Assembly: GCA_022822205.1 (NCBI GenBank)
Contig: JAJECC010000130.1
Coordinates: 1-47,250, forward strand
Source of the DNA: Rhodospirillales bacterium
GTDB taxonomy: Bacteria; Pseudomonadota; Alphaproteobacteria; Rhodospirillales; UBA2165
Direction of reading: 5' to 3'
DNA length: 47,250 nt
Shown here: positions 34,015-42,833 of the stretch, in pieces
How positions within the stretch are numbered: the first letter of the stretch is position 1
Layout of the letters: every line of letters begins with the position of its first letter
Notes under the pieces: model-generated
Told to the model about the DNA's origin: nothing
The model's input: only the letters and a program-made list of their open reading frames with translations
Database searches by the model: none
Made by a program: the position numbers and the translations under genes

Positions 34015-35013
34015 CTAGTTGCCGGCTCTGACTTTTGCCAGTTCTTCCTTCAGCGCGGCCAACAGCTTGGGATTCCTCTCGTCCTTCTTCAGCCAGTCCT
34101 CGGTCACGCCTTCGAGCCGCGATGCCCATTCCTTTTGCGCCGCCGCGTCCGGGAAGACGAACTTGTGGTCGGGACTTGCCTGGGTCCGCTTCAGCCGGTC
34201 GCCTTGAATGGCGAAGTGAACCTCGCCGAATTTCTTGGACAAACCCAGTCCGGAGTGCTTGTCCAGGCTTGCCCGTGCTTTCGCGGACAGCCCGTCGTAA
34301 ACGTCGCGATTGAACAGCACCGACAACGGCACCGTGCCCAGGCGCGCCATGTAGTGGTTCTTGGCCACTTCAACGATGCGGAACGCATACATCACGTTCC
34401 ACTCGGCCGCCGAACCATCGAGAACGCCCTTGGAGATGTTTTCCGCTACGGCGGGAATGGGCATCCCCACCGGGACCGCGCCAAGCGCCCTCATGGAAGC
34501 GCTGGCGACCGGACCGCCGGCGCGAAGCTTCAGTCCCTTCAAATCGGCGATCTTCGTGACCGGTTTCACCGTGTTGATGAAATAGGGATGGGTCGTAGCG
34601 AGAAGCGGAACGTAAAACTTATCGTAGCCGCGCAGGAGGCCCCGGTCATGGAGCCGGCGGAAGGAAATCGATGATTCCTTCACGTCGCGGATAAGGTTCG
34701 GCAGTTCCATCACCGCGTTATCGGGAAAGCGGCCCGGCGTATATGCCGGTACGTGCCACGCCATATCGGCAACGCCATCCAACACCATTTTGAGCTGAAG
34801 CCGGGGATTACGGCCCAACGCGCCACTCGGGAAGGTATCGATCTTGACGACGCCCTCGGCGCTGACGGCATCGGCCCACGGTTTGACCACGTCCTTGAAG
34901 GTCGGATCCTGGGGCGGCGCAAAGAACGCCAGCTTCAGTGTTTTCTCCTGCGCCTCGGCGGCACCCGCGGAAATGGCCAGGGCCACACCCGCAATAATCA
35001 TTCGCTTGTACAT
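34015..35013 (-). CDS. dctP: TRAP transporter substrate-binding protein
   Basis: 332 residues with a Sec signal peptide (MYKRMIIAGVALAISAGAAEA). DctP pattern: LKLAFFAPPQDPTFKDVVKPW, IADLKGLKLRAGGPVASASMRALG, FRIVEVAKNHYMARLG. First gene of the transporter-ech group. The AT-rich stretch before it carries a TTTTTAC-N5-GTAAAAA dyad, a likely control site. Confidence 0.93.
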   Translation of the reverse strand: MYKRMIIAGVALAISAGAAEAQEKTLKLAFFAPPQDPTFKDVVKPWADAVSAEGVVKIDTFPSGALGRNPRLQLKMVLDGVADMAWHVPAYTPGRFPDNAVMELPNLIRDVKESSISFRRLHDRGLLRGYDKFYVPLLATTHPYFINTVKPVTKIADLKGLKLRAGGPVASASMRALGAVPVGMPIPAVAENISKGVLDGSAAEWNVMYAFRIVEVAKNHYMARLGTVPLSVLFNRDVYDGLSAKARASLDKHSGLGLSKKFGEVHFAIQGDRLKRTQASPDHKFVFPDAAAQKEWASRLEGVTEDWLKKDERNPKLLAALKEELAKVRAGN

Positions 35014-35058
35014 CTACAGTCTCCCTATCAGGGTTGATCGTTGGCCTTCGAGTTAAAT

Positions 35059-35077
35059 TTTTTACTTATTGTAAAAA
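35059..35077. promoter_or_regulatory. Palindromic candidate operator before dctP
   Basis: tttttac ttatt gtaaaaa is a perfect 7-5-7 dyad in the 95-base gap between fcs and dctP. It resembles 29182-29196 and the site at 40550-40566 by the TetR gene. Could be the operator of the locus TetR regulator and implies a promoter for dctPQM-ech. Confidence 0.5.
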
Positions 35078-35108
35078 TTCTTAAAGCAATTTTGCGATCA
35101 TTTCAATA

Positions 35109-36956
35109 TCAACCGTTCAACAAGATCACGTCAGGGCCCGGGTCATCCGCATAGAGTTGGCTCACCAGACCGGCCCGCCGGTCCAGCACCGCCCGCTGGT
35201 TCAGGTAGCCCTTGTCGGTCATTTCGTTGCCGTTGACGGATGGCGGTTCCGTCATGATCATCACCCGCGCAATCCGCCGGCTGGAGCCACCGGCGGATGC
35301 GTTGTAGTTCACCAGTCTCTTCGAGATTTCGGCGCGGAGTTTGTCCGACAGGGCTATTGTTTCCGCATCGCCGACCAGCCCGAGCTCCCGCTTGATGCCG
35401 TCCGCATCCGGGAACAGCAGCAATCCGATATCGTCCCGCGCCTCGCCGGCCACCGCGGCATCGCGTACCAAGGGAGAGAGAGCGTTGACCACGGCGACCC
35501 GAACCTCTCCGGTCTGCACCCATGTGCCGGTCGCCAGTTTGAAGTTCTCCACTACACGGCCATCGAACAGAAGGCCCTGCTCCGGATCATCCGGGTCGAC
35601 GAATTTGACGGCGTCGCCCATCCGGAAGAAGCCTTCCTCATCGAAGGCCTGTTCCGTTGCTTCGGGATTGCCGAGGTACCCGGAGATGATGTTTGGTCCC
35701 TTGACCCGCATCTCCAGCTTGCCGGCGGTCGGGGCAAGCTTCACCGTTACGTCCGGCAGCGGCAGGCCCAGATTCCCCGGAACCGGGGACGGCCAGTGGC
35801 AAAGAATGCACGAAGGCGTGGTCTCGGTACTGCCCAGCGACGATAGAAATGGTATTCGTTCCCCGGCCGCTTTCTCCGCCGCCGCGTCAATCCGGGCCTG
35901 AACGGCTTCCGGCATGGGCGCCGCGGCATAGAAGATGAAATCCATCCGGCTGAACAAACGCTCGGCAAATTCCGGATCATCTTCGAGGTAGGGCGCCAGC
36001 AACCCGAAGACCAGCGGCACGTTGTGCATGAATGTCGGAGGGATTTCCTTGAGATTCTCGATGGTCCGCTCGAACTTGCCGGGCTGGGGCCGTCCTTCGT
36101 CGATATACATGGTGCCGCCGCACCGAAGTATGATGTTGAAGTTTTTGTTGCCGCCGGCCACGTGGTTCCACGGCAGCCAGTCCATCAGCACGGGCGGGTG
36201 TTCATCCAGCACCGGCAACAGCTGGCAAATTCCGGTGACGTTGGCGCACATCATCCGCTGGGTGACGATCGCCGCTTTCGGGAACCCGGTCGAGCCGGAG
36301 GTGAAAAGGTACTTGGCGACGGTATCTCCGTTTACGCCGGCGTAGGCATCCGCGATCTCGGCGCTGTCCGCGGGTTCCAAATAGGATTCGAAGTCTTCGA
36401 AGCCGGCGTCCGGGCTGCTGGAAACCTTGATGACTCCATCGAGATCCAGCGCGGCCAGCGCCTTGGAGAAGGGTCCGACTTCGGGGACCTGAACGAGGCC
36501 CGGTTTCAGCAGACCGGTGATGTATTGAAGCCGGCCGTAATCCTCGACCAGCAACGAGTAGGATGGGGAGACCGGGGCGATCGGGATGCCAACCTGCATG
36601 GCGCCGAGTTTGAGCAGCGCCAGATCGATGGAATTGCCGCCCAGCGACATGATGGGGCGGCGGGGACCCAGCCCGCGCGCCAGCAGCGCGCGGGAAACGC
36701 TATCCACTTTGGCGCGCGCTTCGCCCCAGGTGATGGATCGCCAACCTGAGCCCGAGTCTCGCTCGGCCAGAAACACCCGCTCTGACCGCTCTTCGGCCCA
36801 ATGGCGCAACCATTCGGATAGCTGGGCCGGATACCCCCAGGGCTCGTGCCCGGACCGCAAAATGATGGTCCCATCGTCGCGCCGCTCAACCAAGAGCGAC
36901 TTCTCGGCCAGTGCCGTATCCCTGTAAGGGGCCTCTTTGCCGGAGTGTTGGTCCAT
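35109..36956 (-). CDS. fcs: Feruloyl-CoA synthase
   Basis: 615 residues. I start at MDQHSGKEAPYRDTAL (36956); the frame beyond overlaps an acyl-CoA dehydrogenase. AMP-forming acyl-CoA ligase: the ATP loop YLFTSGSTGFPKAAIVTQRMM, WLPWNHVAGGNKNFNIILRCGGTMYIDEGRP, SLGSTETTP and FRMGDAVKFVDP. The WLPWNH...GGNxNFN and YIDEG/DG signatures are characteristic of feruloyl-CoA synthases. It activates hydroxycinnamates with CoA and ATP in the cytoplasm. It sits between two acyl-CoA dehydrogenase genes and the TRAP genes, with ech downstream. Confidence 0.9.
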   Translation of the reverse strand: MDQHSGKEAPYRDTALAEKSLLVERRDDGTIILRSGHEPWGYPAQLSEWLRHWAEERSERVFLAERDSGSGWRSITWGEARAKVDSVSRALLARGLGPRRPIMSLGGNSIDLALLKLGAMQVGIPIAPVSPSYSLLVEDYGRLQYITGLLKPGLVQVPEVGPFSKALAALDLDGVIKVSSSPDAGFEDFESYLEPADSAEIADAYAGVNGDTVAKYLFTSGSTGFPKAAIVTQRMMCANVTGICQLLPVLDEHPPVLMDWLPWNHVAGGNKNFNIILRCGGTMYIDEGRPQPGKFERTIENLKEIPPTFMHNVPLVFGLLAPYLEDDPEFAERLFSRMDFIFYAAAPMPEAVQARIDAAAEKAAGERIPFLSSLGSTETTPSCILCHWPSPVPGNLGLPLPDVTVKLAPTAGKLEMRVKGPNIISGYLGNPEATEQAFDEEGFFRMGDAVKFVDPDDPEQGLLFDGRVVENFKLATGTWVQTGEVRVAVVNALSPLVRDAAVAGEARDDIGLLLFPDADGIKRELGLVGDAETIALSDKLRAEISKRLVNYNASAGGSSRRIARVMIMTEPPSVNGNEMTDKGYLNQRAVLDRRAGLVSQLYADDPGPDVILLNG

Positions 36957-36969
36957 CGGTCTTCTCTCG

Positions 36970-38154
36970 CTATAGGCCAAGCAACTGCTTGGCGAGAATG
37001 CTGGTCTGAATCTCCGACGTTCCGCCGAGGATGGAATAACCCCGGTAGTTGAGGTATCGGGGGCCGATACCGAGCATTTCCTCCGTATCCGGCGGAAGCT
37101 GCAGCGATTCATACAGCGGCCGCCCGGACTCCCAACGCAATGCGTCTTCGCCTGCAATGTCGAGGGCGAGTTCGGCCAATTGTTGCTGCATCGCACTCCA
37201 GCGGAGTTTTAGCAGCGACGACACCGCACCCGGGTTCTTGCCGGACTGAAGGTCCGACAACAAAGTGAGCTCGAGCATCTCCATCGCATCGATGTCCGTG
37301 CCCACCTCCGCGAGACGTAGGGTCAAGCTGGGATCATCGTCCGCGTAGCGTTTGATCAACCGAGCGACGGAACTCAGCCGCGCCCGAACGCGCGCCGCTT
37401 GGGGGTTGCCCCCACGTTCGTACTCAAGCAGGTACTTGGCGATCTCCCAACCCTGGTTCTCCTCACCCACCAACCCGGATTTCGGCGCTCTCACGTCCTC
37501 GAAAAACACTTCGTTGAACTCGTGATCTCCGCCCGATCCGTCGATGGGCCGGACGATGATGCCGGGCAAGTCCATATCCATGATCAGGAAGGAAATACCT
37601 TCCTGCTTTCTACCCTCCGTATTGGTCCGCACGAGAACATAGATGCGGTTCGCGAAGTGAGCGTGGGTCGTCCAGATTTTCTGCCCGGTGACGAGATAGT
37701 GGTCGCCCTCGTCCACGGCCCGGGTCTTGAGCGATGCAAGATCCGACCCGGCGCCGGGCTCCGAATAGCCCTGGCACCAGACATCCTCGCCGCTGAGAAT
37801 ACGAGGCAGGTAAGCGTCCTGATGCTCCTTCGTGCCGTATTTCATCAGGATCGGTCCGATGTGCTTGATGCCCTGGTCGTTGAAGGTCGGTGCGCCAACC
37901 CTCGCGCTTTCGCTTTCGTAGATGTAGCGCTGGACCGGCGACCAGCCCGTCCCGCCGAATTCCTCGGGCCAGTTTGGCGCGGCCCATCCCTTGGCGTGAA
38001 GCGCCTTGTGGAACGCCAGCGCAACCGGGGGCTCGTTGATAAAGCAGGTGTTCAACTCCATGGCGCGGCGAAGGCCGTCGGTCATGTGTTCGGCCAGGAA
38101 CGCCCGAACTTCGTCCCGGAAAGCGTGGTCCTCCTTGGAAAGTCTCAAATCCAT
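36970..38154 (-). CDS. Acyl-CoA dehydrogenase
   Basis: 394 residues, full length. N-terminal helical domain (MDLRLSKEDHAFRDEVRAFLAEH), FAD-binding middle with CQGYSEPGAGSDLASLKTRA and GQKIWTTHAHFANRI, and C-terminal RGYSILGGTSEIQTSILAKQLLGL. Its short gap (12 bases) to a second dehydrogenase resembles paired acyl-CoA dehydrogenases that form a heteromer. It may desaturate the side chain of a phenylpropionyl-CoA, giving a cinnamoyl-CoA for Ech. Confidence 0.92.
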   Translation of the reverse strand: MDLRLSKEDHAFRDEVRAFLAEHMTDGLRRAMELNTCFINEPPVALAFHKALHAKGWAAPNWPEEFGGTGWSPVQRYIYESESARVGAPTFNDQGIKHIGPILMKYGTKEHQDAYLPRILSGEDVWCQGYSEPGAGSDLASLKTRAVDEGDHYLVTGQKIWTTHAHFANRIYVLVRTNTEGRKQEGISFLIMDMDLPGIIVRPIDGSGGDHEFNEVFFEDVRAPKSGLVGEENQGWEIAKYLLEYERGGNPQAARVRARLSSVARLIKRYADDDPSLTLRLAEVGTDIDAMEMLELTLLSDLQSGKNPGAVSSLLKLRWSAMQQQLAELALDIAGEDALRWESGRPLYESLQLPPDTEEMLGIGPRYLNYRGYSILGGTSEIQTSILAKQLLGL

Positions 38155-38166
38155 CTCGCGCCTTCC

Positions 38167-39309
38167 CTAGGCCGTCGCTTCTCTTAAGAGAGGTGCGGCG
38201 GCGGCTTCCGGATCGGAGATAATCTCGGCGTATCTGCCCAGATGCCTGCGAGTTGGCAGGAATTGCTTCTCAAACGCCACCAGTCTTTTGGCGTACCAGC
38301 CGAGCATCAACTCGTCGGTGGTGCCGATCGCCCCGTGCGTCTGGATCGCCGCCTGATGGACAAAGCGCGCCGCCCTGCCGACTTTGGCCTTTGCGCCGGA
38401 TGCCCCCCGTTCCCGCATTGCCGCATCTCCGTCGAGTGACAGCGCCGCCAACAGTACGGATGCGCGGGCTTCCTCCTCGGCGATTTTCATGTCGACAAGC
38501 CGGTGCTGCAGAACCTGGAATTTCGCGATCGGTTGACCGAACTGTTCGCGCTGTTTGGCGTAGTCGACCGTTTGCTCGACCATTGCGGAGATCGCGCCCA
38601 CCGCGTCGGCGCACGAAGCGGTGATCGCCCATGCAGTGGCCTCGTCTATCGCCGCACGGCCATCCGTACCGCCGCCCAGCCTCGCCTCGGGTGGGATCCG
38701 AGCATCGGCGAAATCCAGATCGGAAAGGCGCCGTCCGTCGAGCGTGTTGTGGCTTCGCGCCGTGATCCCCGCCGCATTGGCGGGAACGGAAAAGACCGCA
38801 ACCGTGCCATCGTCCAGCGTGCACGAGACGAGATAAATCTCGGCCATTGGCGCGTCGTGAACCGCGCGCTTGACGCCCGAAAGCAGAAATGCGTCGGCCC
38901 CCCGCGTGACCGTCATCGGGCCCTCCAAGGCATCGTGGGCAAACGCCAGACGGAGCTGCCCCGAGGCGATCTCGCCCAGCAATGCCCCGCGCTGTTCATC
39001 CGTGCCCAAGAGCTCGATAAGTTTGCCGCAAAGAATGACCGACGACACATAGGGTTCAAGCACCGGCACCCGGCCGAACTGTTCCATCAGGATGACCACC
39101 TCGGCCGGTCCCATCCCGAAGCCGCCGGCGTCTTCAGGAAACGGCAGGCCAAGCCATCCCAATTCGGCGAAGCCATTCCAGATGTCAGGGGACCAGCGCG
39201 CATCTGAGTCGATCAACGCCCTGAAGGTCTCGGGGCCATATCGATCGGCAAGAAATTTCTCTGCGCTCTCCCGAATGAGCTGCTGCTCTTCGGTTGGCTG
39301 AAGGTCCAT
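38167..39309 (-). CDS. Acyl-CoA dehydrogenase, second of a pair
   Basis: 380 residues, MDLQPTEEQQLIRESAEKFLADRYG start and GFGMGPAEVVILMEQFGR. The normally strong FAD/active-site motifs are eroded (e.g. SFAHDALEGPMTV-type segments are unusual), and the end is HGAIGTTDELMLGWYAKRLVAFEKQF, like the smaller partner of heteromeric dehydrogenases. It is followed after 12 bases by the first dehydrogenase. Likely a non-redundant subunit. Confidence 0.9.
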   Translation of the reverse strand: MDLQPTEEQQLIRESAEKFLADRYGPETFRALIDSDARWSPDIWNGFAELGWLGLPFPEDAGGFGMGPAEVVILMEQFGRVPVLEPYVSSVILCGKLIELLGTDEQRGALLGEIASGQLRLAFAHDALEGPMTVTRGADAFLLSGVKRAVHDAPMAEIYLVSCTLDDGTVAVFSVPANAAGITARSHNTLDGRRLSDLDFADARIPPEARLGGGTDGRAAIDEATAWAITASCADAVGAISAMVEQTVDYAKQREQFGQPIAKFQVLQHRLVDMKIAEEEARASVLLAALSLDGDAAMRERGASGAKAKVGRAARFVHQAAIQTHGAIGTTDELMLGWYAKRLVAFEKQFLPTRRHLGRYAEIISDPEAAAAPLLREATA

Positions 39310-39714
39310 CTACGCCGCCTCGCTGGTGAGGCCGAGCAGCTTTGCGGCGTTCCCCTTCAAGATGCCGGGTTTCACCTCGTCGCGGATATTGATGGTCTCG
39401 AAGTCGGCGAACCAGCGGTCCGGGGTGATCGCCGGCCAGTCCGAGCCCAACAGAACTTTGCGTTTAAGCAGCGTATTGGAGTAGCCGCGAAACCCGGTCT
39501 CGCGTTGGGCATCCACAGGGAATATGACGCAGCCGATGTTGCGCTCCCGTAAATATGCAGCGGTCTCATCCATTGCCGGCGGATAGTCGCGGCCGGTTCG
39601 GAAGTAGTTCCGCATGCCCTCCTGGAACTCGTTATATCCATCGTCCCGGTGGGGCTGGCAGGGCTCTTCGGCATGTGTATGGACGTCGATCGCGACCAAT
39701 TCGTCGATATTCAT
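39310..39714 (-). pseudogene. Amidohydrolase with internal deletion
   Basis: 134 residues: MNIDELVAIDVHTHAEEP at the start (HxH metal motif) and VLLGSDWPAITPDRWFADFE at the end (Asp ligand) are both typical of 290-residue amidohydrolase-2 proteins. The segment between them, with the other metal His residues and most of the barrel, is missing: GFRGYSNTLLKR is joined directly to KVLLGSDWP, in frame. The frame and a GGGAGG ribosome site remain, but the protein cannot fold as a normal barrel, so it is probably inactive. Its stop abuts the next dehydrogenase gene. Confidence 0.78.
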
Positions 39715-39748
39715 GAGATATGCCTCCCCCCCCCCGGTACTTCCGGGA

Positions 39749-40486
39749 CTAGAGTGAACCGTGAACCAGTTTGAACGCGCGAACCTCTTCCAGAATTTGA
39801 TTTCGCCGTTCCCCGGCGGGGGGGCCGGCACCCCCGATCTCTCCAAACAGACCGGTACTGGCGTAGTCGAAGAATATGTCCACGATCTCGTCCAGACCGG
39901 CGTCGCCATCTTCGCGGAACCAGCGGACCATCCAATTGCACATGCCGAGGGTGGCGAACACCACGACCCGCGGGTACTTGAAGCGCTTCTTGTCGCCCCC
40001 GACACCGTCAAACAGGACACGCATCCATAAGTCTTCGTAACGCTTGTACAACGGCCGGAATTTTTGGGAAATTTCCTCGGAGCCCAGCGCCTCGCCGGCA
40101 CCCGCGCTCAAACTGATAGCGTCGAGGGCCGTTCGGTTGAAGACTTTGATATGAGTTTCCAGGCCGAGATACAATTTGGCCTCGGGACTTAGCTGAGAGT
40201 TGGCGATTGCTGAGAGCCGTTCGATGAGGCGGTGAGTCGGCGGCTCAACGATTTCGAAAAGCAGTTCTGTTGTGTTTTTGAAATAGTAATAAATGCCTTC
40301 CCGTTTGATCCCGGCCGCCTGGGCAATGTCGTCAAACGAGACATTGTGAAAACCGAAAGCGGAGAACAGTCGATCCGCGTGCTCGACGAGTTCCTTGCGG
40401 CGCTTGCCCCGGCCTCGTCCGTTGACCGGCCGGCTCGCCGCTTGCAGATCATCGCTCGAAACGGCCGATGAGGATCTGTTCGTCAT
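39749..40486 (-). CDS. TetR-family transcriptional regulator
   Basis: 245 residues. The TetR DNA-binding part is at about 25-75: KRRKELVEHADRLFSAFGFHNVSFDDIAQAAGIKREGIYYYFKNTTELLFEIV; the rest is a helical effector domain. It is divergent from the FadJ-like gene and leads the minus-strand dehydrogenase genes, so an acyl-CoA-sensing role is plausible. A TTTTAC-N5-ATAAAA site lies about 65 bases before its start. Confidence 0.92.
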   Translation of the reverse strand: MTNRSSSAVSSDDLQAASRPVNGRGRGKRRKELVEHADRLFSAFGFHNVSFDDIAQAAGIKREGIYYYFKNTTELLFEIVEPPTHRLIERLSAIANSQLSPEAKLYLGLETHIKVFNRTALDAISLSAGAGEALGSEEISQKFRPLYKRYEDLWMRVLFDGVGGDKKRFKYPRVVVFATLGMCNWMVRWFREDGDAGLDEIVDIFFDYASTGLFGEIGGAGPPAGERRNQILEEVRAFKLVHGSL

Positions 40487-40549
40487 ATCCTGTCTACTGT
40501 TTCCGCAGCGAGACTTTTAAATTTAAGTTGACTCGCGACATGCAATAAA

Positions 40550-40566
40550 TTTTACACTTTATAAAA
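40550..40566. promoter_or_regulatory. Candidate TetR operator in divergent region
   Basis: ttttac actttataaaa is an imperfect version (one mismatch per arm set) of the TTTAC-N5-GTAAA dyad, placed between the divergent TetR and FadJ-like genes in very AT-rich DNA. Same motif class as 35059 and 29182. Confidence 0.4.
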
Positions 40567-40703
40567 TTTACACCAATTTGCCGTGGCTGCAAATAGGAAC
40601 CGAATATCCTGAAGGAAGGGGGCCTACCCGATCTTCCTAATTGGAGTCGATGACTCCCAGCCGACGCACTCCAAGCATACGATTCCCTGCAGAAGGACCA
40701 ACC

Positions 40704-42812
40704 ATGACTTCCCCCGTTACCCTGGCCGTCGATGACGGCATCGCCGAGATCACCATCGATCTGCCGCCGGTCAACGCCATCAACCAGGCCATCCGTACCG
40801 GGCTGTTGGAGTGTTTTCGGAAAGCGATCGCCGACGACAGCGTTCAGGCAATCGTCCTGTTGGCCGCCGGGCGCACCTATATGGCCGGCGCGGACATCAA
40901 TGAGTTCGATACCGGCGTCGGCGAGCCGGCCTACTACGACGTCTTCCGGGTGATCGAGAACAGCGATAAAATCGTGGTAACCGCGCTCCACGGCACCGCC
41001 TTGGGCGGCGGATTGGAGACCGCCCTCGCCTGCCATTACCGCTGCGCCGATGCCAACGCGCGGATGGGACTGCCGGAACTGTCTCTCGGCATCATCCCCG
41101 GCGCCGGCGGGTCACAGCGCCTGCCCCGGTTGATCGGCGCCAAGGCGGCGGTCGAGACGGTCTTCGGTATCGTGCCCATCAAGGCCGAGAAGGCGCTGGA
41201 GCTGGGATTGATCGACAAGATCGTCGACGGCGATTTGCGCCGTGGCGCCATCTCGTGGACGAAGGAATTGGTCCAACAGGGTGCATCCCCACGACGCACA
41301 GGCGAGATGGATGTCGATGTGACCGGTTATGACGACGACTTTCTTGCGGAAATGCGGACCCTCGCAGGCAAGCGGATGCGCGGTCAGGAAGCGCCGGAAC
41401 GCCTCCTTGAGGCGGTCGCGGTCGCGACCAAGCTTCCCCTGGAGGAGGGCCTTGTCGAAGAAAAGCGGATAGGCGATGCGGCCGTGGCAAGCGCCGAGTC
41501 GGAAGCGCTCCGGCACGTCTTCTTCGCCGAACGTGAGGTCACCAAGGTGCCGGGGATCGGCAAGTCCGCCAGCAGGATCGAAGTAGAGACGGTCGGCATT
41601 CTGGGCTCGGGCACGATGGGCACCGGTATCGGCATTGTCTTCGGCAATGCCGGCTACACGGTGCGGATTATCGATCCCTCCCGGGAATCCCTCGATAAAT
41701 GCAAGGCGGCCATCGAGAAAACCCAGGCGAGCCAGGTCGGGCGGGGCCGCATGGATCAGGCAACCGCCGCCGACATGCTGTCCCGGATGTCCTATGTCAC
41801 GAGCTACGATGCCTTGGCCGATGTCGATCTGGCGATCGAAGCGGTGTTCGAGGACATGAATCTCAAGAAGGAGATTTTCGCCAAGCTGGACGAGATTTGT
41901 AAACCGGGGGCGATCCTGGCGTCCAACTCCTCGACCCTGAATATTGACGACATGGCCGCCTGCACCGCCCGGCCGGCATCGGTTGTCGGCCTCCATTTCT
42001 TCAGTCCCGCCAACATCATGAAGCTGCTGGAGATCGTCCGCGCAGGGAAAACCTCGAAGGAGGTCTTGGCGACCGCCGTCGATATCGGCAAACGGATTCG
42101 CAAGGTGGCGGTGGTCGTCGGCATCGGCGGCACCTTCGGCTTCGTCGGCAACCGGATGATGGTGAAGGGCTACATCCGCGAAGCGGATCAGATGCTTCTC
42201 GAAGGCGCCTCGGTCCAGGAGGTCGACAAGGCGATCTACGACTTCGGCCTGCCCATGGGACCGTGGACCATGAACGACATGGGCGGCGTCGACATCATGT
42301 GTTCGGTGCTCGAATCAACCGGCGCCCGGGCAGCCAACCCGGAGCCGTTCTACAACGTCACGCTGGCGCTGGGCGAAGCGGGCCTGCTCGGCCAGAAAAC
42401 CGGGCAGGGCTTCTATCGCTACGAAAAAGGCGACCGCACGCCGATCTACGACCCGTCGATCGAGAACATCATCGCCGGCGAGGCCGAGCGCCTGAATGTG
42501 GGCCGGAAATCGCTCACCGCCGACGAGATTCAGCAGCGCTGCATCTTTGGTCTGATCAACGAGGGCGCGCGAATTCTCGAGGAGGGTCTGGTCTACCGGG
42601 CAAGCGATATCGACGTCATCTGGATCTACGGCTACGGTTTCCCCAGGTTCCGGGGCGGTCCCATGTTCTATGCCGACCAGATCGGACTCGATAAGGTCTA
42701 CGAAACCGTCCGCGGCTATCACGAGACCCTCGGCAATTACTGGCAACCCGCGCCGCTGCTCGAGCAGTTCGCCAAAGAGGGTAGGAAGTTCGCCGATTGG
42801 GCGCCTGAGTGA
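40704..42812 (+). CDS. fadJ: Bifunctional enoyl-CoA hydratase/3-hydroxyacyl-CoA dehydrogenase
   Basis: 702 residues from MTSPVTLAVDDG (40704), with AGAAGGACC before it; the longer frame is not supported. Residues 1-190 are a crotonase: AAGRTYMAGADINEF, HGTALGGGLETALA, LSLGIIPGAGGSQRLPRL. Residues about 298-480 are the NAD-binding domain (GILGSGTMGTGIGIVFGNAG), with SNSSTLNIDDMA and LHFFSPANIMKLLEIV; two C-terminal dehydrogenase domains follow. It oxidises 3-hydroxyacyl-CoA in beta-oxidation, here probably a phenylpropanoid or fatty side chain. The FadJ/PaaZ-like name is by family; the exact chain length is unknown. Confidence 0.9.
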   Translation: MTSPVTLAVDDGIAEITIDLPPVNAINQAIRTGLLECFRKAIADDSVQAIVLLAAGRTYMAGADINEFDTGVGEPAYYDVFRVIENSDKIVVTALHGTALGGGLETALACHYRCADANARMGLPELSLGIIPGAGGSQRLPRLIGAKAAVETVFGIVPIKAEKALELGLIDKIVDGDLRRGAISWTKELVQQGASPRRTGEMDVDVTGYDDDFLAEMRTLAGKRMRGQEAPERLLEAVAVATKLPLEEGLVEEKRIGDAAVASAESEALRHVFFAEREVTKVPGIGKSASRIEVETVGILGSGTMGTGIGIVFGNAGYTVRIIDPSRESLDKCKAAIEKTQASQVGRGRMDQATAADMLSRMSYVTSYDALADVDLAIEAVFEDMNLKKEIFAKLDEICKPGAILASNSSTLNIDDMAACTARPASVVGLHFFSPANIMKLLEIVRAGKTSKEVLATAVDIGKRIRKVAVVVGIGGTFGFVGNRMMVKGYIREADQMLLEGASVQEVDKAIYDFGLPMGPWTMNDMGGVDIMCSVLESTGARAANPEPFYNVTLALGEAGLLGQKTGQGFYRYEKGDRTPIYDPSIENIIAGEAERLNVGRKSLTADEIQQRCIFGLINEGARILEEGLVYRASDIDVIWIYGYGFPRFRGGPMFYADQIGLDKVYETVRGYHETLGNYWQPAPLLEQFAKEGRKFADWAPE

Positions 42813-42833
42813 ATTGAAAGGTAGTCGACCAAC

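Noticed and set aside
36957..37196. 80-codon extension of fcs
   Set aside because: It lies inside the acyl-CoA dehydrogenase gene and lacks AMP-ligase similarity.
39718..39735. Run of C/G before the truncated amidohydrolase as a regulatory tract
   Set aside because: A short homopolymer next to a ribosome site; no frame-shifting role or repeat elsewhere could be supported.
40494..41036. Minus-strand frame opposite the FadJ-like gene
   Set aside because: It is antisense to a clear crotonase domain; no family similarity was found.
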